Source: QALR01 sp964466625
Lineage (GTDB): Bacteria; Bacillota; Clostridia; Oscillospirales; CAG-272
DNA: 14,634 nucleotides
Direction of reading: 5' to 3'
NCBI GenBank assembly: GCA_964466625.1
Contig: CAYXQF010000048.1
Location: forward strand, 1 to 14,634
The notes under the pieces were generated by a model. That model ran no database searches. It was not told the origin of the DNA and saw only the letters and a program-made list of their open reading frames with translations. Position 1 is the stretch's first letter, and every line of letters starts with the position of its first letter. Shown piece by piece: positions 1-6,595 of this stretch. Both the position numbers and the translations under genes were made by a program.

Positions 1-157
1 GGTTAACGATGAGCTTGAGAGTTTCAAGACCGAAGTATTCGTCGATGTCTCTCTTATTGATAGTGATGGAACCGGTGCCGGGGTAAATACGAACGCGAGC
101 AACGGATTTTTTTCTTCTACCAGTACCGTAGAAATAGGGTTTTGCACTTGTATACAT
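1..157 (-). CDS. rpsI: 30S ribosomal protein S9, N-terminal part (3' end outside window)
   Basis: Ribosomal protein S9 of the small subunit, whose basic C-terminal tail reaches the P-site tRNA. The reverse strand gives 52 codons, starting MYTSAKPYFYGTGRRKKSVARV and continuing with RIYPGTGSITINKRD. The GTGRRKxSVARV and GxGxIxINxRD blocks are characteristic of S9. The ATG is at 157-155, preceded by an AAAGGAAGG ribosome binding site about 11 bases upstream. The C-terminal half, including the tRNA-contacting tail, lies beyond base 1. It follows rplM by only 20 bases, the classical L13-S9 operon order, so it is almost certainly co-transcribed from the promoter at 677-705. Nothing unusual is visible in the part present. 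Confidence 0.96.
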   Translation of the reverse strand, partial: MYTSAKPYFYGTGRRKKSVARVRIYPGTGSITINKRDIDEYFGLETLKLIVN

Positions 158-177
158 GATTAATTTGCCTTCCTTTC

Positions 178-609
178 TCAGTCTACTGTGTAGGGTACGG
201 GCTGCTGAGCTGCGTGTTTGTGTTCAGCACCTGCGTATACTTTAAGACGGTTGATGCTTACAGCGCCGACCTTGTTGTGGGGAAGCATACCTTTAACTGC
301 GAGCTGCATAGCGAGTTCGGGTTTGGTAGCCATAAGAGTCTTGTACTGAACTTCTTTCAAACCGCCGATGTAGCCTGTGTGACGGCGATAGTATTTCTGT
401 TCGAGTTTTTTACCTGTAAGAACAGCTTTGTCTGCATTGATGATGATTACGAATTCACCGCAGTCAGCGTGGGGGGTGAATTCAGGGCGATGTTTACCTC
501 TGAGAATGGTAGCAGCAACAGCAGCAGTTCTGCCGAGAGGCTTGTTAGCCGCGTCAAGAATGTACCATTTGCGTTCCAGAGTTTCTGCTTTAGCCATGAA
601 AGTGGACAT
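178..609 (-). CDS. rplM: 50S ribosomal protein L13
   Basis: Ribosomal protein L13, an early assembly protein of the large subunit. It has 143 residues, the usual family length. Recognisable blocks are RKWYILDAANKPLGR (13-27), the LRGKHRPEFTPH region (36-47), and the AVKGMLPHNK...LKVYAGAEHKHAAQQP signature (104-137). The reading frame is open up to 708, but the start chosen is the ATG at 609-607. It has a strong GGAGGAG site about 8 bases upstream and gives the normal N-terminus. An ATG four codons later (MAKAET) is possible but worse placed. The extended frame would run across the promoter. It is the first gene of the L13-S9 operon, driven by a consensus promoter 70-95 bases upstream. Confidence 0.97.
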   Translation of the reverse strand: MSTFMAKAETLERKWYILDAANKPLGRTAAVAATILRGKHRPEFTPHADCGEFVIIINADKAVLTGKKLEQKYYRRHTGYIGGLKEVQYKTLMATKPELAMQLAVKGMLPHNKVGAVSINRLKVYAGAEHKHAAQQPVPYTVD

Positions 610-670
610 TTTTATAACTCCTCCAAAAATAATGTTCGTGGGTTTTTGTACCCATCTCTGTTTTGTAACG
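610..670 (-). promoter_or_regulatory. rplM 5' leader with a small hairpin
   Basis: The transcript predicted from the 677-705 promoter has a leader of about 60 bases before the rplM ATG. It contains one short inverted repeat, TGGGT at 639-643 and ACCCA at 650-654, with a six-base loop, upstream of the GGAGGAG ribosome binding site. L13 autoregulatory leaders are known in some Bacillota, but I cannot match this one to that family by eye. A five-pair stem could also arise by chance. Confidence 0.3.
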
Positions 671-676
671 GATAGG

Positions 677-705
677 ATTATAACACATTCTTTTGCGCTT
701 GTCAA
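677..705 (-). promoter_or_regulatory. sigma-A promoter of rplM-rpsI, exact consensus
   Basis: Read on the minus strand, the -35 box is TTGACA (705-700) and the -10 box is TATAAT (682-677). They are separated by exactly 17 bases. Both hexamers match consensus at all positions. The sequence upstream of the -35 (706-750) is almost pure A/T with A- and T-tracts, resembling an UP element that contacts RNA polymerase alpha subunits. This fits a strong ribosomal protein promoter. Transcription should start near 670. Confidence 0.9.
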
Positions 706-726
706 CACCTTTTTAAAACTTTTTTC

Positions 727-748
727 GAAATTTTTAATTTAAAATTTC
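727..748. repeat. AT-rich inverted repeat upstream of rplM promoter
   Basis: GAAATTTT (727-734) and AAAATTTC (741-748) form a perfect 8-base inverted repeat around six A/T bases. It lies about 22 bases upstream of the rplM -35 box, within the A/T-rich block that may act as an UP element. It could be an operator or simply a by-product of extreme A/T content. Confidence 0.4.
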
Positions 749-771
749 AAACCTCTGTTTTTCTCTTAAAA

Positions 772-791
772 GCTCGCAAATGCTCGCAAAT
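772..791. repeat. Two tandem copies of a 10-base unit
   Basis: GCTCGCAAAT occurs twice back to back at 772-781 and 782-791, followed by a partial CCGCAA. It lies between the divergent rplM and prfA promoters and outside any gene. Its function is unknown. The repeat is exact but too short to exclude chance slippage. Confidence 0.5.
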
Positions 792-881
792 CCGCAACTC
801 TTGAAAATCAAAATTTTTTTCTTGTTTTTGTGCATAATGGCAATGATGGCGTGACAACGTATGGAATTTTCACCGTATGAC

Positions 882-910
882 TTGCAATTGCGGGTAAACT
901 ATAGTATAAT
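882..910 (+). promoter_or_regulatory. sigma-A promoter of prfA
   Basis: TTGCAA (882-887) and TATAAT (905-910) are separated by 17 bases. Transcription is predicted to start near 917, giving a leader of only about 24 bases before the GTG start of prfA. No other promoter of this quality was seen before 6295, so it may drive the whole prfA-sua5-coaE-transglycosylase run. Confidence 0.8.
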
Positions 911-940
911 AATAATGAATGTAATGAAGAAGGACGGTAA

Positions 941-2014
941 GTGATTTTGTTTGAAAAATTACCGGAAATCGAATCTCGATTTGAACAAATAGAGGAAAGC
1001 TTTACGATCCCTGAGATCACGGGAAATGCAGAGCGTTTTCGCGAATTGATGCGTGAACATAAACGTCTTTTGCCAATCGTGGAAGAATTCCGAAAATATA
1101 AAAAGATAAAAGAAACCATCGAGGAAAGCACGCTTCTTTTGGAAAGCGGTGACGCGGAGCTTCGCGCACTTGCCGAAGAAGAGCTGAAAGACGCTAAGGA
1201 AAGACTTCCCGAATGCGAAAAAAATCTGCAGGTACTTCTTTTGCCGAAGGATCCTGCCGATGAGAAAAACGTGATCGTGGAGATCCGCGGCGGTGCAGGC
1301 GGGGAAGAATCTGCGCTTTTCGCTTCCGATCTTTACCGTATGTATTCTATGTATGCGGCGGCTTGCGGTTGGAAAACTGAGGTTTTGTCTATGAACGAAA
1401 CCGAGCTTGGTGGACTCAAGGAAATCTCCTTTTCCGTTCTTGGTGAAGGAGCTTATTCCAAAATGAAATTTGAAAGCGGCGTTCACCGTGTACAGCGTGT
1501 GCCGCAAACGGAATCGCAGGGTAGAATTCACACATCTACGGTGACGGTGGCGGTGCTTCCCGAAGTGGAAGACGTGGACGTGGTGATCAGTCCCGCAGAT
1601 CTCGAGATTGAAACCTGCAAATCCAGCGGCGCAGGCGGTCAGCACATCAATAAGACCGAATCCGCGATCCGTATCATTCATAAACCGAGCGGTATCATCG
1701 TAGAATGTCAGGAGGAGAGAAGCCAGTTTAAGAACCGCGATAAGGCGATGAAGCTTCTTCGCGCAAAACTATACGATATCGAAAAAACAAAGCGCGATAA
1801 CGAGCTTGCTGATGAGCGCCGCAGACAAGTCGGCACGGGTGACCGCAGTGAGCGTATCCGCACCTATAATTTTCCGCAGGGCAGAGTGACCGATCACAGA
1901 ATCGGACTTACGCTCTATACGCTGGATACTTTTATGAACGGCCGCATTGATGCGGTGGTGAATGCGCTCATGACGGCGGATACCGCGGAAAAACTTAGCC
2001 GAATGGAAACTTAA
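941..2014 (+). CDS. prfA: Peptide chain release factor 1
   Basis: Class I release factor that recognises UAA and UAG stop codons and triggers peptidyl-tRNA hydrolysis on the ribosome. It has 357 residues, the normal length. A helical N-terminal domain (1-105) precedes the EIRGGAGGEESALFA block (114-128). The stop-codon-reading tripeptide follows as PQT (188-190) in RVPQTESQGRIHTS, marking RF1 rather than the SPF of RF2. The catalytic GGQ (232-234) sits in SSGAGGQHINKTES. The start is GTG at 941, six bases after AAGGA (930-934). A TTG at 947 would give the more family-like N-terminus FEKLPEIE, with longer spacing, and is the alternative. The next gene is a Sua5-type enzyme 31 bases downstream; prmC, which methylates the GGQ glutamine, is not in between. 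Confidence 0.97.
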   Translation: MILFEKLPEIESRFEQIEESFTIPEITGNAERFRELMREHKRLLPIVEEFRKYKKIKETIEESTLLLESGDAELRALAEEELKDAKERLPECEKNLQVLLLPKDPADEKNVIVEIRGGAGGEESALFASDLYRMYSMYAAACGWKTEVLSMNETELGGLKEISFSVLGEGAYSKMKFESGVHRVQRVPQTESQGRIHTSTVTVAVLPEVEDVDVVISPADLEIETCKSSGAGGQHINKTESAIRIIHKPSGIIVECQEERSQFKNRDKAMKLLRAKLYDIEKTKRDNELADERRRQVGTGDRSERIRTYNFPQGRVTDHRIGLTLYTLDTFMNGRIDAVVNALMTADTAEKLSRMET

Positions 2015-2045
2015 ATTTTAGAGAACAGAGAAAATTTGATCATTC

Positions 2046-3098
2046 ATGAAAACAGAATTTTATAAAATAAATTTGGAAGCACCCCTGGAAGATCAGCTTG
2101 CCCCAGCCGCTTCGATGCTGAAAAACGGCGGTCTTGTAGCGTTTCCCACGGAAACGGTCTATGGGCTCGGCGGTAATGCGCTCGACGGGGACGCGGCAAG
2201 AAAGATCTATGCTGCGAAAGGCAGACCTTCCGATAATCCGCTTATCGTTCACATAGCGAATCCCGCCGATGCGGAAAAATACGCGTATGTGACACCTTTA
2301 TATGAAAAAATTGCAAAAGCTTTTATGCCGGGACCGATCACTGTGATCCTCAAAAAGAAAGAGATGATCCCACTTTCCGTGACCGGGGGGCTTGATACCG
2401 TCGGTATCCGTTGTCCCGAAAATCCTGCGGCAAGAATGCTCATTCGTCTTGCCGGTGTTCCTGTGGCGGCACCGAGTGCCAATCTTTCCGGCAAACCGAG
2501 TCCGACGAGCGCGATGCACGTTTATGATGACATGAACGGTAGGATCGATGGTATCGTGGACGGCGGCGACGCGACGGTGGGGCTGGAATCCACGATCGTG
2601 AAGATCGAAGGAGATGCACTTTTGGTTCTTCGCCCCGGGGCGATCACACCCGAAATGCTCCGCACGGTGTGCGATGACGTGCGTCTTGACAAAGGAATCC
2701 TCGATACGCTTCCCGAAGGGGTACGCCCGGAAGCGCCCGGTATGAAATACCGCCATTATGCGCCTCGCGCAAAAGTATATCTCATCAAAAGTGACGGCAG
2801 AGAAGGCTTTGATGCTCGTGCGATCGCTTTCCTGAAAGAAAAGCTTCGCGAAAACGAAAAGGTCGGTATTCTTTGCTTTGACGAATATCTTCCCGAATTG
2901 CATGGCGAAAACGTTTTGGCGTTCGGCGGCAAGGAAGACGATGCGGAACACTCCCGCAGACTTTTTGATTGCCTTCGTCATTTTGATAAGACCGACGCGC
3001 CCGAGATTTACGCGATGGCAGGGCATGAAACGGGAATTGGTTTGGCACTTTACAACCGTATGCTGAAAGCTTCGGCATACACCGTTCTTTATATATAA
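2046..3098 (+). CDS. tsaC: Threonylcarbamoyl-AMP synthase, Sua5 type
   Basis: Makes threonylcarbamoyl-AMP from threonine, bicarbonate and ATP, the first step of the tRNA t6A37 modification, in the cytoplasm. It has 350 residues. The YrdC domain (about 12-205) shows PTETVYGLG (34-42), KGRPSDNPL (58-66) and SANLSGKPSPTS (144-155), the substrate-binding blocks of the family. A linker, PGMKYRHYAP (231-240), leads to the C-terminal Sua5 domain, which ends with GIGLALYNRMLKASAY (330-345). The length and extra domain make it the Sua5/YwlC form rather than the short TsaC form. The ATG at 2046 is preceded only by a weak purine-rich stretch, so coupling to prfA translation is plausible. coaE follows after 22 bases. 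Confidence 0.95.
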   Translation: MKTEFYKINLEAPLEDQLAPAASMLKNGGLVAFPTETVYGLGGNALDGDAARKIYAAKGRPSDNPLIVHIANPADAEKYAYVTPLYEKIAKAFMPGPITVILKKKEMIPLSVTGGLDTVGIRCPENPAARMLIRLAGVPVAAPSANLSGKPSPTSAMHVYDDMNGRIDGIVDGGDATVGLESTIVKIEGDALLVLRPGAITPEMLRTVCDDVRLDKGILDTLPEGVRPEAPGMKYRHYAPRAKVYLIKSDGREGFDARAIAFLKEKLRENEKVGILCFDEYLPELHGENVLAFGGKEDDAEHSRRLFDCLRHFDKTDAPEIYAMAGHETGIGLALYNRMLKASAYTVLYI

Positions 3099-3120
3099 TA
3101 GTTTTGAAGGAGGGGAAACG

Positions 3121-3711
3121 ATGCTTATTGGGCTTACGGGACGATCCGGTTCGGGGAAAAGTACGGTCAGCCGCTTTTTCCGCGAAGCAGGATTTGATAT
3201 CATTGATTGTGATGAGATCGTACACACGCTTTACAAAGATCCTCGCTATGCCGCGAAAATTGCCGAAAATTTTGGTGCCTCTTGCCTCAAAGACGGCAAA
3301 GTGGATCGCGCGGCACTTTCTGCTATCGTTTTTTCTGACAGTGAAAAACTGAAAAAACTGAATGAGATCGCATCGGTTTTCATTATGGAAGCTGTGATGG
3401 CGGCGATTACGCTTGCAAAAAAATCAACGCGTGACACCGTTCTTGATGCGCCTCTTCTCTTTGAATATGGACTTGAAAAGACTTGTGACCTCACACTTTC
3501 CGTGGTATGTGACACGGAAACGGCGGTGCGCCGTTTGCTTCTTCGTGACGGCAGAAGCGAAGCTGAGATCCGTGCGCGTCTTGCCGCGCAAAAAGACATC
3601 GCTTTTTTCCGAGAACGCTCGGATATGATTTTGGAAAACAACGGGGGAAGAGAAGCTTTGCGAGAGGCTTTTAACCTTGTGTTGTCTGAGATCCGCGCGA
3701 ATACCCAATAA
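3121..3711 (+). CDS. coaE: Dephospho-CoA kinase
   Basis: Phosphorylates the 3'-hydroxyl of dephospho-CoA with ATP, the last step of coenzyme A synthesis. It has 196 residues, a usual length. The P-loop GRSGSGKST (7-15) is followed by the acidic DIIDCDE segment (26-32), the DAPLLFE block (109-115), an arginine-rich lid with RRLLLRDGRSE (137-147), and ILENNGG (170-176) in place of the common IDNNG. A strong AAGGAGGGG site (3107-3115) fixes the ATG. The motif usually read as LNxIxHP appears here as LNEIASVF (80-87), so the customary His-Pro pair is missing. The overall match is still clear. It sits between sua5 and the transglycosylase gene, 33 bases before the latter; a coaE-transglycosylase pair is common in clostridia. 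Confidence 0.93.
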   Translation: MLIGLTGRSGSGKSTVSRFFREAGFDIIDCDEIVHTLYKDPRYAAKIAENFGASCLKDGKVDRAALSAIVFSDSEKLKKLNEIASVFIMEAVMAAITLAKKSTRDTVLDAPLLFEYGLEKTCDLTLSVVCDTETAVRRLLLRDGRSEAEIRARLAAQKDIAFFRERSDMILENNGGREALREAFNLVLSEIRANTQ

Positions 3712-3715
3712 AAAA

Positions 3716-3729
3716 CGCATTCCTATGCG
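3716..3729 (+). other. Small hairpin before the transglycosylase ribosome binding site
   Basis: CGCAT (3716-3720) and ATGCG (3725-3729) form a five-pair stem with a TCCT loop in the 33-base gap after coaE. It sits directly before the AAAGG site (3731-3735) of the next gene. There is no T-run, so it is not a terminator. It might tune translation of the downstream gene, or be chance. Confidence 0.3.
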
Positions 3730-3744
3730 GAAAGGCAACAACCT

Positions 3745-4833
3745 ATGAACGAAACCACGAAACGAACTTCTTTTCTCAGTGTTTGTGAAACGATCTTGCT
3801 TCTGATTTGCGTGCTCATTCTGTTTTGCTCGTCTACGTTTCTTTATGCGGGAAAATTGATGACCACTTATTTTTATCCCAGACATTACCGCGCTTACGTG
3901 GAAGAAGCAGCAGCGCTTTACAATGTAGAAGCGAATATGATCTATGCGATCATCAAAGCGGAGAGCGGTTTTTGTGAAACTGCGGTTTCCGCTGTCGGCG
4001 CGATGGGGCTGATGCAGATCGTTCCCGATACCTTTCTTTTTGATATTCGTGATAAGATCGGTATGGCAGATGCGTCTTCTTCCACACTTTTTGAACCTCG
4101 GGCAAATATTCAGGCCGGAACCTATTATTATTCCTATCTTTTTTCGTATTTTGACAGCACCGTGGAGAGCCTTGCGGCGTACAACGCCGGTATGGGCAAC
4201 GTGAAAAAATGGCTGGCAGATAGCTCGCTTGCGACGGATACGGGGCTGATCGTCGAGAAGATCCCTTTTGCCGAAACGAAAAAATATGTGAAAAAAGTAT
4301 TGGCTTATAAAGAAAAATATGATAGACTTTACGGCGAGAGCGAACACATTGAGGACGAAACGATCTCCGAGATCCAATGCTACCGTTGGGCGAAGAAATA
4401 CGGCGAGATGTATAAAATAGATCCCAGATTCGTGCTCGCTATTATCCAAACGGAAAGCGATTTCCGTCCCGGCATCGTTTCGATCAGCGGTGCCGTGGGA
4501 CTTATGCAGATCATGGAATCCACTTATGTTTCCGATATCAAAGCCAATCAAGGTTTTGAGGAAGACTTTGAGGATCTTTTCGATCCGGAATTCAATATCC
4601 GTTGCGGTACATATTATCTGCATTGGCTGGACGACCGTGTGGACGGCTATGAACAGCTTGCGGCAGCTTACAACGGCGGCATTGGCAACGTCAGAAAATG
4701 GCTTGCCGATCCCAAATATTCCGTGGACGGACAAACTCTCATCGTGGAAAATATTCCTTTTGACCAGACCAAGCGTTACGTGCAAAAGGTCATGACACAT
4801 TATGCAGAATATTGCGCGCGTTATCCCGAATGA
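3745..4833 (+). CDS. Membrane-anchored protein with two tandem lytic transglycosylase (SLT/GH23) domains
   Basis: Predicted to cleave the MurNAc-GlcNAc bond of peptidoglycan, leaving 1,6-anhydro ends, outside the cytoplasmic membrane. It has 362 residues. An N-terminal hydrophobic helix (about 15-35) acts as a signal anchor. The first SLT domain spans about 45-192, with catalytic Glu73 in IIKAESGF, GLMQI (88-92) and AAYNAG (144-149). The second spans about 210-356, with Glu237 in IIQTESDF, GLMQI (252-256) and AAYNGG (307-312). Even the C-terminal parts match (GNVKKWLAD and GNVRKWLAD; TKKYVKKV and TKRYVQKV), so this is an internal duplication of the whole domain. Clostridial relatives next to coaE usually have one domain and about 200 residues. 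Both glutamates are retained, so both domains may be active. The ATG follows AAAGG at 3731-3735. Confidence 0.93.
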   Translation: MNETTKRTSFLSVCETILLLICVLILFCSSTFLYAGKLMTTYFYPRHYRAYVEEAAALYNVEANMIYAIIKAESGFCETAVSAVGAMGLMQIVPDTFLFDIRDKIGMADASSSTLFEPRANIQAGTYYYSYLFSYFDSTVESLAAYNAGMGNVKKWLADSSLATDTGLIVEKIPFAETKKYVKKVLAYKEKYDRLYGESEHIEDETISEIQCYRWAKKYGEMYKIDPRFVLAIIQTESDFRPGIVSISGAVGLMQIMESTYVSDIKANQGFEEDFEDLFDPEFNIRCGTYYLHWLDDRVDGYEQLAAAYNGGIGNVRKWLADPKYSVDGQTLIVENIPFDQTKRYVQKVMTHYAEYCARYPE

Positions 4834-4885
4834 CCCGTGATAGATAAATTTTGTAAATTTTTATATTCAGAAAGGATATACAGAT

Positions 4886-6295
4886 ATGGCAGAAGAAACC
4901 AAAGAACTCACCCCGGCTCAGGAACTGAAAGAAAAGCTTTTCTTCAAAGCGAAAGGTACTTATGAAGTGCTTTCCGATGAAGATATCTCCGCGGCTTACG
5001 ACTATGCGGAAAGCTACAAAAAGTATCTTGACGCAAGCAAGACCGAACGCGAATGCGTAACCGCAAGCATCAAAATGCTCGAAGAAGACGGCTTCGTTCC
5101 GTATTCCTTTGGCATGAAGGTAAATGCAGGCGAAAAGTATTACTACAACAATCGCGGTAAGAGCCTTGTTGCTTTTGTAATCGGTACGGAAAGCATCGAA
5201 AACGGCGTATATTTCTCCGCAGCCCACATCGACTCTCCTCGTGTTGACCTCAAACAGCACCCCCTTTATGAAGCAGAAGGTCTTGGCTACCTCAAGACTC
5301 ACTACTACGGCGGCATCAAAAAATATCAGTGGACCGCAATTCCGCTTGCACTTCATGGTGTGATCGTAAAAGCTGACGGCACAACTGAAAATATCGTGAT
5401 CGGTGAAGATGACAGCGATCCCGTATTCTACATCGACGACCTTCTTCCCCACCTCGCAAAAGATCAGGTAAGAAAGCCCCTCGGTGAAGGCATCGATGGC
5501 GAACAGCTCAACCTTCTCTCCGGCTCCAGACCTTTCGAAAAAGGTATGCCTGAAGGCGTAAAACTCAACATTTTGAAGCTTCTTAACGATAAATACGGCA
5601 TGACCGAAGCTGATTTCATGAGTGCTGAACTTTCCGCAGTTCCTGCATGGAAAGCACGTGATATCGGTCTTGACCGCAGCCTTATCGGTTCTTACGGTCA
5701 CGACGACCGCGTTTGTGCATATCCTTCTCTCACCGCTCTTATGGCTGTGAAGGATCCCGTACATACCACCATGGCTGTTCTTGCTGATAAAGAAGAAGTT
5801 GGTTCCGATGGCAACAGCGGTATGCAGAGCGCTGTTTACTATGATATCATCGCGGCTATCGCAGAAGCAATGGGCGTTTCCGAAAAGATCGTTCGTGCAA
5901 ACTCCAAGTGCCTCTCCGCTGACGTAAACGCTGCTGTGGATCCGAACTTCCCCGGTATCCAGGAAAGAAGAAACGCTTGCGTTGTAAACGGCGGTGTTGT
6001 TATCACCAAGTACACCGGTGCAAGAGGTAAGTCCGGCACAAGTGATGCTTCCGCAGAATTTACCGGCTTTGTTCGCAATCTTCTTGATGGCGCAGGCATC
6101 GTATGGCAGACTTCTGAGCTTGGTAAAGTTGACCAGGGCGGCGGCGGTACTGTTGCGAAATACATCGCAAACCACAACATTGACGTTATCGACCTCGGTG
6201 TTCCGGTTCTTTCTATGCACGCGCCTTACGAAGTGGTTTCCAAGACCGACGTTTATATGACACACAAAGCACTTGAAGCTTTCTTCAAGGCATAA
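4886..6295 (+). CDS. M18 family zinc aminopeptidase
   Basis: Cytoplasmic metallo-aminopeptidase that removes N-terminal residues (acidic ones in well-studied M18 members) from peptides. It has 469 residues, as in clostridial M18 enzymes. The two-zinc site can be read directly: His114 in AAHIDSPR, bridging Asp273 in YGHDDR, the Glu303-Glu304 pair in DKEEVGS, Asp346 in SADVNAA and His445 in VLSMHAPYE. The start is the ATG at 4886, nine bases after AAAGGA (4871-4876). Codon use differs from the preceding genes, with many C-ending codons (for example TTC for Phe where the transglycosylase uses mostly TTT), which suggests high expression. No convincing promoter is seen in the 52-base gap upstream. 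A hairpin follows at 6310-6342. The clostridial-type name apeA is possible but not certain. Confidence 0.94.
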   Translation: MAEETKELTPAQELKEKLFFKAKGTYEVLSDEDISAAYDYAESYKKYLDASKTERECVTASIKMLEEDGFVPYSFGMKVNAGEKYYYNNRGKSLVAFVIGTESIENGVYFSAAHIDSPRVDLKQHPLYEAEGLGYLKTHYYGGIKKYQWTAIPLALHGVIVKADGTTENIVIGEDDSDPVFYIDDLLPHLAKDQVRKPLGEGIDGEQLNLLSGSRPFEKGMPEGVKLNILKLLNDKYGMTEADFMSAELSAVPAWKARDIGLDRSLIGSYGHDDRVCAYPSLTALMAVKDPVHTTMAVLADKEEVGSDGNSGMQSAVYYDIIAAIAEAMGVSEKIVRANSKCLSADVNAAVDPNFPGIQERRNACVVNGGVVITKYTGARGKSGTSDASAEFTGFVRNLLDGAGIVWQTSELGKVDQGGGGTVAKYIANHNIDVIDLGVPVLSMHAPYEVVSKTDVYMTHKALEAFFKA

Positions 6296-6309
6296 TTTTA
6301 CCATGTATA

Positions 6310-6342
6310 CAAGCCGATTGTTTGTGAAAAACGATCGGCTTG
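6310..6342 (+). terminator. 14-pair hairpin after the aminopeptidase gene, weak U-tract
   Basis: Bases 6310-6323 pair with 6329-6342 (core CAAGCCGAT with ATCGGCTTG) around the loop GTGAA, with one T-G wobble. The stem is long and lies 15 bases after the aminopeptidase stop. What follows is TTGAG rather than a run of T, so termination is probably incomplete. It also marks the left edge of the AT-rich pocket. Confidence 0.5.
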
Positions 6343-6374
6343 TTGAGTCTATGAAAAATAAAAAGGAGAGTTTT

Positions 6375-6560
6375 ATGAAATTATCTGAGAAAATCTTCTT
6401 TGTGTTTGTGATTACTTTAGTTATTGTCGCATTGGAGTATTTTGTCACCCGAAATCTTAGCAATGCGGTTTATGTGACAAATCTCATTAATTCTGCACTG
6501 ATTTTTTTGGGGTGCGGTTTAATTCTTGTTAAATTGTTTGATTGGAATAAGGAAGATTAA
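6375..6560 (+). CDS. Small two-helix membrane protein, unknown function
   Basis: Not recognised. The protein has 61 residues. Two hydrophobic helices (about 6-24 and 32-53) flank a short polar loop (TRNLSN), and it ends in a charged DWNKED tail. The frame is open from 6273, but that stretch runs through the aminopeptidase end and the hairpin. The ATG at 6375 has a good AAAAGGAGAG site just upstream (6361-6370) and is chosen. The gene is much richer in A/T than the genes to its left. It lies 35 bases before a gene for a secreted protein, so the two are probably co-transcribed. No promoter is evident, and read-through of the hairpin at 6310-6342 is possible. Roles such as immunity, anchoring or export helper for the neighbour are guesses only. 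Confidence 0.7.
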   Translation: MKLSEKIFFVFVITLVIVALEYFVTRNLSNAVYVTNLINSALIFLGCGLILVKLFDWNKED

Positions 6561-6595
6561 ATTTTAAATTCTTATTAAAGCGAGGTCATGTTTTT

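Noticed and set aside
610..708. N-terminal extension of rplM
   Set aside because: The extended frame would cross its own -35 and -10 boxes and leader, and the internal ATG at 609 has a strong GGAGGAG site and gives the usual L13 length.
2298..3227. 309-codon minus-strand open frame
   Set aside because: Antisense to the Sua5-type gene and the coaE start; the sense-strand proteins are certain.
3424..4800. 458-codon minus-strand open frame
   Set aside because: Antisense to coaE and the tandem transglycosylase, with no recognisable motif and no ribosome binding site of note.
6273..6374. N-terminal extension of the small membrane protein
   Set aside because: It overlaps the aminopeptidase stop and the 14-pair hairpin; the ATG at 6375 has the ribosome binding site.
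4790..6463. 557-codon open frame on the minus strand
   Set aside because: Antisense shadow of the M18 aminopeptidase, whose zinc ligands and ribosome binding site are clear. The minus frame shows no family motif and is kept open by codon bias of the real gene.
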